A stretch of 64,000 nt of DNA. Source: Trifolium pratense (taxonomy: Eukaryota > Streptophyta > Magnoliopsida > Fabales > Fabaceae). The position numbers were made by a program, and so were the translations under genes. The notes beneath the pieces are model-generated. The model was not told the origin of the DNA. It made no database searches and worked only from the letters and a program-made list of their open reading frames with translations. The DNA lies in contig NC_060060.1 in NCBI RefSeq assembly GCF_020283565.1, positions 64,403,257 to 64,467,256 of the forward strand, written 5' to 3'. Below, in pieces: positions 1-14,594 of the stretch (position 1 is its first letter; each line of letters starts with the position of its first letter).

Positions 1-11
1 TATATATATAT

Positions 12-409
12 GAGGAGAGATCAAATTACACCGGTATAACATTTGAGTAATGTTACACCGCTCAATAACGCTTTAACGAATTGAAATTTTACAAAATCCA
101 CCATTGGATTGAAAGATTATATCATATAAATCATCCATTTTAAATTTTATAAAAATTTAAAATCATTTGATATGTTTTTGAGACTCAACAAAATTAATGG
201 TTTATGTTTTTTATTGAATACCGTTAATCTTGATCAATCTCAAAAACATATCACACAATTTTAGATTTTTGTACAATTTAACATGAATGATCTATATAAT
301 ATATTATTTCAATCCAATGGTGAATTTTGTAAAATTTCAATTCGTTAAAGCGTTATTAAGCAGTGTAACATTACTCAAATGTTACACCGGTGTAATTTGA
401 TCTCTCCCC
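12..409. mobile_element. Long foldback MITE (about 398-bp hairpin)
   Basis: The left arm (GAGGAGAGATCAAATTACACCGG at 12 onward) is repeated in inverted form at the right end, finishing CCGGTGTAATTTGATCTCTCCCC at 409. The two arms stay complementary, with mismatches, for most of the element, so the whole unit can fold into one long hairpin. Both sides are TA repeats, which fits a TA-type target but makes the exact duplication unreadable. There is no coding capacity. The superfamily is not certain. Confidence 0.8.
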
Positions 410-421
410 TATATATATATA

Positions 422-1495
422 TAAACTATGTTTAGAAAAATCAAGTGCACCTGCACCATAGGATCGTCTACTTTTTTAACATTTTTACGAAATTTATTTT
501 TACTCATATTAATACAAGGACTATTATTTTTAATTACTACATAAATTTATATTTCTTTTGACATATTAATACTAGATCTATTTCATTTTTGTAATTTATA
601 TTGTAGTTTATATTTTTACTCATATATTAATACAAAATCTTTTTATTTTTATTTTTAATTTCTATGCAGCATATATTTCAACTCATACATCAAAACGGGG
701 CCTATTTTTTATTGTAATTACTACGGGAACATATATTTCTACTTATGCATTAATACCGATGACTATTTTTATTTATAATTTCTACTAAGATCTACTATTT
801 TTATTCATATATTAATACGAAGATCTATTTATTTTATAATTTTTACGGGATCTATATTTTTGGTCATACATTTTAATTCCTATATTTCTTTCTACTTAAA
901 TAGTAATACGGGAATAGATTTTTTTTTTTTTTGTTATTTATATTGCAGTATATATTTCTACTTATATATTGATACACACTTTTTATTTGTAATTCATATA
1001 CACTTCAAAGTCTTTTTATGAAACATTAAAGTTTCTTCCATATATCCCATAGAGAAATTATTTTCCATCAATTTTATAATTCTTTTAGTGGAGAATAATA
1101 GAAAAACAACTATGATACATTTTTAATTTGATAAAAAAAAAATACGAACTATAAGAATCTTCTCTAAGAAAACCTATGACACTATACATAAATTTTACAA
1201 TGTTATTTTAATTATTATATTATATAAGATTATATATATAAATATTTATGTAATTGTCAATCTTCTTTTTGGTTTACAATGTTGACAATGAGGATCGAAC
1301 CTAAGACCTCATGCATACTACCTAACTCCCTCACCACTAGACCAAATATAGTGGCTTATGTAATTGTCAATCTTCCATTAGCAATTAAAATTTTAATTTT
1401 TCAATTTAAAGTAAAATTAATTAAAATATATTATTTATAAGTCAATAATTCTATAAATACATTTTTACCCGTGCTTGGCACGGGTCTGGATCTAG
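422..1495. mobile_element. AT-rich tract ending in a Helitron-like 3' terminus
   Basis: The right end (1467-1495) has the layout of a Helitron 3' end: an 8-bp stem ACCCGTGC/GCACGGGT with a TTG loop, then about 7 bases, then CTAG followed by T. The tract to the left (about 480-1000) is a degenerate array in which a phrase like 'tactcatatattaatac' recurs about every 60-110 bp. No ORF for a Rep/helicase is present, so this would be a non-autonomous member. The 5' end is not identified; 422 is only the end of the neighbouring TA repeat. Confidence 0.5.
1246..1375 (-). mobile_element. Very short tRNA-derived SINE with 20-bp target duplication
   Basis: Read on the minus strand, the 90-bp body (1266-1355) contains an RNA polymerase III A box (TGGTCTAGTGG, complement of 1335-1345) and B box (AGGTTCGATCC, complement of 1292-1302). 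It ends in a short A run. It is flanked by perfect 20-bp direct repeats starting TTATGTAATTG at 1246-1265 and 1356-1375, the signature of LINE-style target-primed insertion. It lies inside the Helitron-like tract. Confidence 0.75.
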
Positions 1496-2599
1496 TTAGT
1501 TTTAATTGTTGCCATCAGGAATGACCGAAAATTTTTAATCAAAGTAGTTGTTATTGTTAATTGAATGAAGTGAATTAAAAGAACATTTCATTTGAAGGAG
1601 TCAAAGCGAAGTAGTATCACTGCATTGTTTTCTTTTCAGAGATATGTATAAAAAAAAACTGGGCTCCTAAAATGTTGGCCCCTAGGCCATTGCACTTTGG
1701 CCATAGCCCAAGGACGGCCCCGCTTGTCCTCCGTCCCAGATTCCATTGCCGCGGCCATCTGGTTCACCGGTACTACCAAAAAGTCTCATGCTTACGTTAC
1801 TACTGTTACTGATGGTTTGATTATCTTTGACCCCGATCGGTCGTGCTTCTGGTTTCCATGCGGGGTGAACGGTATTCTGTTGTACTACTAACACTAGCTG
1901 TACTAGAGTTGTTTAGTAGCGCCTTTTGAATCAAATAGGCGAGCCCTTTCAAGCAAAATTTATTTTAATTTTAACTATACACATTTTATATTCTCCTCCT
2001 AAAAGTATTCAAATTTTGAATAATTATCTTCGTAAGCGGTATACATAATCACGTCTACTTTTAAAGAATGAAAATATCATCTACTAGCTAACCGTTATTA
2101 TGAGAAAAATAGAAGTTATATATATGTAAATTCTTTATTTCTCTTTTGATATGTTTTTTTATGATCAATTTCTCTTGCAGTTAGATTACTCTACTTATGA
2201 CTCTATCTATATTATTTCTTGCTTACAAACAATTTTAGGCAAGAAAATCTTTGAGTCAATCTTCTAATTCTTATACAGTTTCATATGCTCCTTCTTTACT
2301 CTAAATCTAACAGTAAAAGAGTTATAATAAAATCACAACAATAAAAAGATACACTAAATTCATGAGGAATTTAATGAATCTTTGAAATCATGATCTTGAT
2401 TTCATCATTGATGGTCTCAACTTTTTTTTTTTTTTTGATAAAGTTGATGGTCTCAACTTTATTGATGAGAATTTGTGTTGTACGATGTATAATGCAATCT
2501 TCCATTTATGTTATACGATGTACTCTGTCTCAAATTATGAGGGAAAAAACAGGTTCGTACACTTATTAATAAAAACCAAAAGATCATTAAGGAGAGGCT
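1496..2599. other. Gene-poor spacer with a GC-rich fragment
   Basis: At 1660-1725 there is a GC-rich stretch of the form GGGCTCC...CCCAAGGACGGCCCC, which resembles one end of a common plant TIR element. It is followed at about 1735-1890 by a 64-codon open frame that I do not recognise and do not call a gene. The rest is AT-rich with no supported feature. Confidence 0.4.
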
Positions 2600-3745
2600 T
2601 GAGGAGATGAATAAAGCATGCATTATGAAGCTTAGTTGGAAGTTAAAGACAGGAGCAAAAGATCTGTGGTGTGAAGTACTCATAGGGAAGTATAACTGTC
2701 ACAGTTTGAGTAATAATAATACTATTGTGAAAACCTCCGATTCGAGCTCTGGTGCTGATGGTGAACAATTTGATGTTGCTGCCATGTATAATATCTTGTG
2801 GGTATCATTAACGATAAATAATAATGACACTATGTGGATCGGTGTTTGGCAGTGGTACATGTGATTGAAACAGGAAGGACAGGGAGTAGTATGGGCAGTG
2901 GCGGAGCTGGCCCAAAAAATTGGGGAGGGCCGCTATAAATTCTTTTTAAAATATATCATAAAATATATTTCATGTCAATTCATGTGTAGACTTTATATTT
3001 TTTTAATTAGTTTTTGTATTTATGTTTATAATATTATATGAATCTCTCCAACAAGAATTTAAAATATTTTAACAAAAGATTGATCAAACATGAATTTTTA
3101 TACACTAAAACTCTATTTTAAATAAAAAAATTTGAGTACTTTTTTCTCAAAAAACTATATTTGAATACCTTGACAAAATAAATTATACATTTTAAAACGT
3201 CTATAAATTATTAAACAATAAAACATTAGAAAGGACACTTCAAAAAGTAAATTAAGAAGATTAATAACCTTGTAAATTAGAATGTTACTTACAAATAGAG
3301 GGGGTTTGAAACCCCCACAAACTGAAAAGCACTAAAATAATTCTGCGTCGTCTAACTAGTGGGGGTTTGAAGTCGAACTAAGAGACTAAATAGTATAATT
3401 ATGAAAAAAAATATTAAAGACTTTGGGGCGGCCCATGGCCCTGCCCAGCCCATGAGGGGCTCCGCCCCCGAGTATGGGTCTTTCCTTGGTGAAAAGTATT
3501 ACCAGAATGTTGCAAATGGATCCGGATGTCCATATTTTTCATGTGTACAGAGAAGTTAATTAGTGCGCAGATGCATTGATTAATATAGGTTGCGAGTTGA
3601 ATTGCATTATTATTTACTTTGAGGTTTCTCCGAACAGAATTACACATTTGTTTGATTGTGATAGTTTGGGCTTTGGGGCGTAGTACCCCTTGATTGATTC
3701 GTTTGTAATTTTTTTTTGGGTGTTAAGCCTCTTTAATATAAAATA
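2600..3745 (+). pseudogene. LINE (non-LTR retrotransposon) 3' relic
   Basis: Residues such as KLSWKLKTGAKDLWCEVLIGKY (2625-2690) match the segment downstream of plant LINE reverse transcriptases. After the inserted hAT MITE, the frame at 3540-3660 reads HVYREVN-CADALINIGCEL, the end of the LINE RNase H domain. The segment closes with a T-rich 3' trailer (3700-3745). Stops and gaps show it is dead. The two halves are separated only by the MITE at 2896-3470. Confidence 0.7.
2896..3470. mobile_element. hAT-type MITE nested in the LINE relic
   Basis: The ends are CAGTGGCGGAGC... and ...GGGGCTCCGCCCCCG, imperfect terminal inverted repeats built around GGCGGAGC. The element is flanked by a perfect 8-bp target duplication AGTATGGG at 2888-2895 and 3471-3478. 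Length is 575 bp with no coding frame. An 8-bp duplication with this terminus is typical of the hAT superfamily. Confidence 0.85.
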
Positions 3746-3875
3746 AAATAAAATTAATGTGGAGTATTTTTTTTTTTTTGTTTTACTTAAAATAATTCTT
3801 TGAAATCTTATTGCTAAATGAAAGAGCGTGAAAATTTTTATTAAGGTACTAAATTTTCATGCTCATCATTTATTT

Positions 3876-4146
3876 CTCCCTCCGGTCATATTTATAGCGA
3901 AAAAATTGTTTGCGCGATATTTAAGGAATTTAGTTAAGTGTAATTAATTTTCTTGATTTAATAGAAAACACGAATAAATTTATTACATTGCCTTTTAGAA
4001 ATAAACTTTTTTTCTTCTTGGAAATCACATGCCCCTTTTTGAAAGTAATAGTATATTAATGAGAAATAAAAGTAGTTAGTTTTTTTTTTTATAATAGTGA
4101 TCAAAATTTGAAGTTTTTTTTTTCTTATAAATATGATTGGTGGGAG
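3876..4146. mobile_element. Stowaway-like MITE
   Basis: The ends CTCCCTCCGGTCATATTTATAG and the inverted CTTATAAATATGATTGGTGGGAG are preceded and followed by TA. This is the layout of Tc1/mariner-derived Stowaway MITEs. The interior is AT-rich and non-coding. Confidence 0.65.
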
Positions 4147-4504
4147 TACTAATCAATAATACTTCTATTAAAAGTTAAAATTCTTTTAGTTTTCGTGGCA
4201 AGAGTCTTGGTTATGTGCAACCATCGCTGTTTCTATTATTTTGATGGCCTACGGGCGACCTTATAATTTGGACTACCTATTAAATAGTATAACAAAATTG
4301 AATTGCTAATAAGACAAAACTTATATGCATTTCTTTAGATGTTGTTTTTCCTATTCCTCTCACAAAAAAATAGTTATTTATATTTTTTAATTAAAAAAAG
4401 GAAAAGAAAAATGTTTTTAAATAAAAATAATTTTCCCCCATGTATCTAGCACAGTAAAAACTGTGTATATGGAACTGTACATAAGTTTGGTCCTTGCTAA
4501 TAAA

Positions 4505-4780
4505 CATTGAATTTTTTATTTAATATCAAAACATTCATACAAAACAATTCATACGAGCATTTTTAGATGCAAATTCACTAATAATTGTTTCTATATCAAT
4601 ATGTTCTATCATATCTTTCTAAATACATAAAATGGCTAGATCATTCAACCTTTCTTGTGACATTGACGATCTTAGGCAGTTTTCAATAATTTTAACTTTA
4701 AAAAACTTCTTTGCCGGCATAGTTAAGAGAATTCGATAAGTTAATTGCAACATTTGGATAACAATCTGACACAAAAAATT
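4505..4780 (-). pseudogene. hAT transposase C-terminal relic
   Basis: The minus strand encodes pieces such as SSMSQERLNDLAILCI and IETIISEFASKNARMN, which match the C-terminal dimerisation region of plant TTF-type/ZMYM1-like hAT transposases. An in-frame stop lies between the two pieces, and upstream residues are frameshifted. No other part of the transposase is found next to it. The rest of the spacer to 5494 is AT-rich without a gene. Confidence 0.6.
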
Positions 4781-5494
4781 GATTGTTGATTCGAGATGAA
4801 ATTATATGAAGAATACTCTCATACTTTTATATTTTTATTCATGACTCTATCTCTCTATTTATAGAGCTAAATTGTAATAAATATATATTTCTAAATCATA
4901 TATTTATAAAAAAGCAAATCTTAAAATATTCTAAGAATATATTTTTGACACATTCTAAACAAAAATATAAACAATAACTCGTAACGATATTTTTTTTATA
5001 AGATCTCCTAACGATATATTATTGTAAATATAATTATAACTTATATTTAAATTAAAGATTTAGACATATTATTTGGTTCAAAAAAAAAGATTTAGACATA
5101 TTATTCTTTTTAATCAGATTATTTGCTACCCAAAAATGCTTCTTGTGACTTGGATCTTTCAAAAAATTCATTTTAATAAATTAGACTTAAACATCATTAA
5201 CTTTAACCGTTCAACATAAACAAGAGGGGTGTATTAGAAACAAATGGTAGTGCTTAAAGAACTCCCCACGAAGCAGCATTTACTGGATGAAACTAAAAAG
5301 GGCCCTTAGGGTTCAAAAAAGCCCAACAAAAGAGAGAGAAAAACAAAAACACTAAAATAAAATAAAATAAAATAAACAACATTAGGTACACAAAATCATA
5401 CAGTGCAGCCGCAACACCAACACCAAAAAAACCAAAAAACAAACGTTGATGAGATGAAAGACTGAAATAACATAAAAGAACAACAACAGTAAAC

Positions 5495-8400
5495 ATGGAT
5501 GACACGAAGAAGAACATATTCGGCGACGATTCCGACAACGAAAAAGATGGGACCCACTCTTCTTCCCCTTCTTCTTCCTCCTCCGCCGCTTCATCTTCCT
5601 CTTCTTCATCTTCTTCCGCTTCTTCCTCCAATAACACAAAAGGTTCCGCCGATTCATCTTCCGCTACCGGAACTGCCACCAGCGGCGGTGGTGCCGGTGA
5701 TGATGAAGAAAACGGTGATGTTGTTGATAGTAGTAATAAGGCTGATTATCATCATTATAATGATGATGATGATGATCATCAATATGGAGATCTATTTGCT
5801 TCTGATAATGAAGATTACTCCAAAACCCTCGCTAAAAGTTCTCACCCTATTCCTGGTAATTTTTCTCTTTCATTCATGCTATTATCTTATGATTTTGTTC
5901 ATGTATTGCTGCAATTTTTATAATTTATAGTGTTAGTATAGAAATAGGGTATGTTGTGTTAGTGTTGTAGCTGTTGATTGCATATGAAAAGTATGAAATT
6001 ACTTAGAAGTTTGTTAGGTTATAAAATTTTAGAATATGAAGATGAAAGACTGTGCCTAGTAACAACCAAGAATCATGTGTAATATGGTGGAAATGTCGAA
6101 TATATTGGTGCCAAAATGGTGCTTAATTGTATCTACAAGGCAATTTAGGGCTTAATAGAAAAGGGTTATGAGTGTTTCCTTTATGGTTTATTTTGGATTA
6201 TAATATAGAATATTGCGAGCCGGTGGATATAATAAAAAATTTGGCTTGTTTAATCTCTATCGTTAAATTTTTAAATGATAAATCAACGGTCGAGGGATGA
6301 CTAGTGTGCTCTTTTTAATCGGTTACACGTTAGACTGAGCCGTGTGTCTCGCGTTGGTGTTTTTCGATTGTTGTAGCAGTTGAAAAAAAATTAATGAGTT
6401 AAAGAAAATTATATTGTTGATTTTGTTTTCTTGATTCGTTTTTTTATGGCAAGATGTGATTTTCTCTAGCAGTATTGCCTGCCGTCGTCCGCAATAATAA
6501 TACGAACAGCTCGGGAAGAGGGGGTTTTGGCCGTGGTGGTCGTTGGCAGCAAGGGCATCATAATGATAGAGGAGGAGCTGGCATTCTTCCGCGTCCTGGA
6601 CCTTATCCTCAGAGGCAGAATTTCGGGTATGGTAATAGGTTTCAGAATGGTCGCCACGACGAGCGATTTGTCTCTGAGATGAAGCTCTCGAAGAGTGAAG
6701 AAACCCTGTCAAGAAAAGGCATTATTTTTCAGGAGGTACGTGAATGTTATTTTCGTGTATTTTAGTGCTGCTGCATCAAACAATTTAATGGTCGATTTGC
6801 TTCTATGTTTCGACCAATTGTTATGGAAATAGGGTTTTTATATCTCAATTTTTTAGCTTTCTTCATTATATTGAAACTGGGGAGGAAATCTAAAGGAGTA
6901 ACGTAGTTTGTATTATAAAAAGCTCATATGATTCTGTTTGCCTCGAATGTTGATTAGGGCTTTATAGTCAATAGCAGCCATAGGTGCGGCTGCAGCTGCT
7001 TTGTGGTGTGGCCTCTAGGCACTATGCTAAACGCCGCTTCATTGTGTTTTTGAGTGTTGCTGTAGCAGCTGAATAGTAGACGAATAGCAGCTGCTACAGA
7101 TGCTACAATGAAGCATTTGTAAAATGTCAAATTTACCCTAATAATTCAGCCTTTCCCTCTGTTGTTTGGATTTTTTTTACATTTCACACTAAAAACATAT
7201 TTGCTTCACTTAGAGTTTTGATGTTGGCAATTAATTATTAGTCATAAATATGTCTTTATTTTGTATATTCTTCTATTTCTGATCTTTATATTTGTACGGT
7301 ACTTTAATTTAATATTTTGTATTGTTACCCTTCACCAAACTTTGACGTGGTGTCCATACGGCTATGGTCTATACTGCTTTAGTGTTACTTTTGAGGGTCC
7401 ACCACTAGGCTATGATATCCACCATTGACTATTTTGAAGACATTCAATGTTGTTAATTGTCTTTCCTGATGTATATGTTCTGATTACGTGTTCTTGATTA
7501 TTGTGATAGCCTTGTGAACTTGCTTGCTATAGTCGTGTAGAAGGTGGGGAAGTATATTTTGATGACCGTAGCTTGGTAAGCTAGTTGGCCTCTTGATTTT
7601 TTTAATCTTTAAATTTGGTTCTCTCTGCAATAATAGATTGTGATGATATTATGTTCATTTAAGTGATTTTCTTTCCTGTTTATTTAGAGACTTTTTAAAC
7701 GCCATATCACGGAAGATATTGGAGCTGATTTGAACGAAGGTTATGATACATACATTCCCAAAAAAGGTATGTTATTTATCTATAAATTAACTCCCGGCTT
7801 TTGACTTAAAAATACCAAAATGCAAAGTCAAATATCAGTGTATGAGAAGTAATGTATGCTACTTATTATGTTATTAATCCCTTTCATTTTGCTGTTAATA
7901 CCTACAACAGACTTAGGTTCCGAGGGCTTTGGCGATCTTCTTGCTTGCATTAGAGATAAAAATCTCCTGGTTCAAAACAACATTCATTTTGTGGTATGGC
8001 TTATATCATGACCCATTTTTTCATAATACTTTAAGCCATTGCTAATTTAATTTATGATGGTCATACATTAATCTTTTTTATCCTTTGCAGACATACCGCA
8101 ACAATCTTAACAAGGTAATATTCATTTTGAATTGTGTTTGCTCTTAGGTTATGAGTCTTATCATATAATTTTTCATCAGAAATTCTGAGCTAAGTAGTGG
8201 TGACAGATTGTTAATTATAAGAGCATGAACTAAACATTCCTGTTTACGCGCAGATACTGGCTACAGCTTATATTCGCCATGAGCCTTGGGAAATGGGAGT
8301 ACACAAAAGGAATGGTGTTGTCTATCTTGATGTGCACAAGTTACCAGAAAGACCACAAAGTGATTTAGATCGTAGAAGGTACACTGCTTACCATTCTTTC

Positions 8401-10033
8401 TGTTTTATTAAGCTCAGCGATGCAAGTCTTTAATGTAAATGGAAATGTAAATATTGGCATGTTTATGCATGTGAGAGAGAGAATATAACCAATATAAAAA
8501 GAACAGGTAACTGTTAGGGAAAATGCTTCTTACTCAGGGAAAGTATATTTGCACATAATCGATTGACCTCTCATCATGGTTGGATATAGTAAATATAGGA
8601 TAAAGGACAACATTTAATTTGTAAAAAAAATATGTCATGTTTTACTTTCTTCCGTAAACTAGTGGATTTCTTCCTACTTTATGGTCACTTTTTATGATTG
8701 GATAAGCCTTAAAATATTTGTCTCTGGCAATTAGATGTTATCTGGGATACGCTTTCGAGAGCCTTGCCACTGAAGATCCTAGAAGAGCTGATGGAGAGGG
8801 GGTACATCATGTTGATGCCAATGTTGAATTTTGTTCGGTGATTAAGACAAAATTGGGAGCTCACCGTATCTTGATGGGTGCTGAGATGGATTGCTGTGAT
8901 ACCACTAATGAAGGAAAGAGATTTTATGTGGAGTTAAAGACAAGTTATGAGGTTGCATAGTTACAACTGCATTGTGTTATACTTTTTTTTTTCTTTTTAA
9001 ATAGTTTTATATTGACTTAATGATGTAAGTTTGTCATTTTTTATGATCCAGTTGAATTATCATAATGAGGAAAAATTCGAGAGAGAGAAACTGCTAAAGT
9101 TTTGGGTACATTTCCCTATCTTTTAGTTGATTTATCATTTTTTATGCTTTTTATCACTATGTGCTCCTTTTTAACTTGCATGACATGATTCCAACAAGGC
9201 TTCTATTCTTGCTTGCAGATTCAGTCATTCCTGGCAGGTGTTCCATATATTTGTATAGGATTTAGGTAATGTTTTACATCATTATTCATTACACAATCCG
9301 TGATCTTATTTAGCATTGTGCTTAAAATAGCATGCTTTTAACTAAGTTTTGACAAAATCTGTTTCAGCTTACTATGGTATACCTTGCAATGAAAATTTGT
9401 ATTTCTGATTTTCTTAATGTGCTTATATTAACACGAGTTCGCTGTTATACAGGGATGACGCAGGTCGTCTTGTTCGGACAGAAATGCTTAGAACCAAAGA
9501 TATTACACAGAGAATAAAAATGAAAGGCTATTGGCAGGTACATTTTAACTTTTGTAAGGTGTATGGTAGCAAATCTGTGTTGGTCGCTATTTCCATGGTT
9601 AATTTAAAACTATATTAATCTTCCCGTGGTCATGTCAAACATTGTGTAGTGTATATACATAATAAGCATGTGCTTATGCATGTAGTCAATCCTCATATAC
9701 TAATTAAGGATTTTTAATATCATGTTTAGTATACAAAATATTTGAGAATTATATAATCTGAAATGAACAAAATTTGTTGGCAGGGTGGAGTCTGCCTTGC
9801 GTTTGCGGATGAGGTATTCTGCTGGCTTTATGGAACAGTCAAAGAAAGTGAGTACTATTAGACATTATCTGATTTTTTGGCTTTCAAATCAAAATATAGT
9901 TTATTAATGTGTTTATTTCTCGGTTTCAGATCAAGATTACATATTGCAGTTCGCTCCACCTTTCAACCGTTTGGAGCTTCTGCAAGCTCAGTCTTGCCCA
10001 GATGTAATAACAAGTCATTTGGAGCTGTTGTGA
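5495..10033 (+). CDS. DXO1: DXO1-like decapping/deNADding exoribonuclease
   Basis: Thirteen exons: 5495-5855, 6473-6735, 7510-7575, 7688-7766, 7911-7993, 8091-8114, 8254-8378, 8735-8951, 9052-9105, 9219-9265, 9453-9537, 9784-9847 and 9930-10033. They give 523 residues, close to Arabidopsis DXO1. Residues 1-120 are a low-complexity Ser/Asp-rich extension, followed by an RGG-like Gly/Arg stretch (about 130-160), both typical of plant DXO1. The DXO/RAI1 catalytic core follows: GYAFE (E342), GAEMDC (E384, D386) and YVELK (E400, K402). These line up with the family's GxxxE, E-hydrophobic-D and E-hydrophobic-K metal-site motifs. Family role: removal of incomplete or NAD caps from RNA; the plant protein also supports cap methylation. 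All junctions are GT/AG and keep frame. Exon 6 is only 24 nt, and exon 2 has a tandem CAGCAG-type acceptor. The start is the first ATG of the long frame. Confidence 0.93.
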
Positions 10034-11984
10034 AAAATCAGGAATATTAACAGTTATTTAAACAATTCAATATAGGAAGCAAGGGATTAACTCTTAATTT
10101 TACCCCGAACCTTCAATCAGTTCATGAACTTTTGATATAGGGGTAGCCTATGTGAGTGCTGAGAATTGCATCCACATTTTATTAGAAATCTGGAGTTTTA
10201 CTGTGGCATTGTTTAGTTGGAAATTGGAATATAGTTTTCTGTTGACTGTTTTGAACTTTCTGTGTGTTTTCTAAACCATTTTACGTTGCTAAAAGTGCAC
10301 AACCGCGGAATTTCATGAGATAATGAAAATTTGTATCTTAGATTCTTAGTTGAGTTGATGATCAAAACACTTTTCCTTAACTTCATATCTGAGTCCAATG
10401 GTTGAATCTGAGTCAAGGAGGATAACATCCAACTTTACATGCTCAACTAGGGTTTCATAATAATAATAATATATATGAATTCTTCTGCAATTTTGAATTT
10501 CATGGATTCCAATATTTATTACTTATTGGAATTTTATTTGTTTAAATAATTACATCTTTGAGTTTTTTAAAAAGTCACAAATGTGTCAGAGGAATAAAAA
10601 ATTCTTATATTTTAAATAAATTACTCCCTCCAATCTTAATTATAAACAAATATTTTTTTTAGGATCATTGAATAATTGGTGTATTTGACGTATAATATAG
10701 ACCATTAGTTATTCAATAAACTTAGAAAGAGAATATTTGTTTATAATTAAGGTCGAAGGCAGTATGAATCACAAGGTATCATTAATTTTGAGATATTCTG
10801 ATTTGTTGAATTAAATTAACAAAATATTGAATCAATTTTTTGTTTAGTAAGTCGAACAAACTAATCTACTTGTCAATTTTAATAACTTTCTAAGTTGATA
10901 TACTCAATAAAACACGAGTTAATTAATGTTGAATGCGACTTTAAAATTCTTTCGACCACAATTTTTTTTTTTTTTTTGGTACATTTTTCGGCCACAACTT
11001 TGCTTGTGGATTAAAGGAATTTTGTAGTAAATGTGACTTGACTTGAAAATAGAAATCTCAAGATTGCAATATTGTAAGAATGTAATTAAACATCTTAATA
11101 CTGTCAAAAAAAAATTAAACATCTTAATTACATTTTTTTTTTGTACATCTTAATTAAATATTTAGTTACACTTTCTAGAAAAATCTTGAAATCCATATGT
11201 ACATCATATCATAACAACCGATCGTATAGCTATCGTATCTGACACTGACTTTTTATATACATTGAGAAATATTTGATAATTAATTTTTATAAAAGAAATA
11301 CCTGATATGTGTCTGATACGACTTAAATGTGCATTTGGATACGACTACACTTGATAGATACGCATAAAATATGTTAAAGTAAAATTTTTTTATTATCTTA
11401 TTTTTTTCACTTTTTTAATACTATTTTTCCTTTTGAAATATAAAAAGAAAAAAGAAACAAACAAAAATATATAAGACTACACTTACAAATAAATGTCACT
11501 TGTTTTAATAATTTCAGTATTAGTATCAACTTCTGAAGTGGTCATCAAAATAAATAAAGTGTACTTGACTTATAAAAAAAACAAAATGTACTTCTACTAT
11601 ACTATTTATCAACTAAGCTTAGATACATAGTCTACTAAGGGTAAAAAAAAATTGAAAAATGGAAGCGATAAAACCGAAAAAGCTTAAAATAAAAATATCT
11701 TACCCGAAGGAAAAGAACTAAATGTGGAAAAATAATTAAAAAATAAATATTTTTGTCAGGAATAGAATAGAAAAGAGGTGGAATCATTGTTCGTGTCTCT
11801 GTAAATCGAAATTTCAATTTCAATTCGCAATTTGCTTCATCAAACAAACAAACAAACAAAAACTCAAAACCCTAACTTCTTACAATATTCGCAATTTGCA
11901 CCATCATCGTTATGATAATTGATAATTGATTAACGAAGAAAAAACAAGAATCGAATTGAAGAAGAAGAAGGAGTTTGTGTTATT
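10034..11984. other. Spacer between DXO1 and CK2-beta genes
   Basis: About 1.95 kb of AT-rich DNA. It holds the DXO1 3' trailer, a Stowaway MITE (10624-10762) and, from about 11770, the probable 5' untranslated region of the CK2-beta gene, which is rich in CAAT and GAAGAA repeats. Short open frames here have no recognisable content. Confidence 0.6.
10624..10762. mobile_element. Stowaway MITE (139 bp)
   Basis: It begins CTCCCTCCAATCTTAATTATA and ends with the inverted TATAATTAAGGTCGAAGGCAG, flanked by TA on both sides. The interior shares the phrases 'ggatcattgaataattg' and 'attagttattcaataaa' with the element at 49250-49387, so the two belong to one family. Confidence 0.75.

Positions 11985-14594
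<2,610 letters not shown>

Noticed and set aside
1697..1891. 64-codon frame in a GC-rich patch
   Set aside because: No recognised family, and overlapping open frames occur on both strands. Left as part of the spacer description.
5293..5679. Acidic minus-strand frame of 128 codons
   Set aside because: It is the antisense of the Ser-rich first exon of DXO1; the poly-Glu stretch is just the complement of the serine codons.
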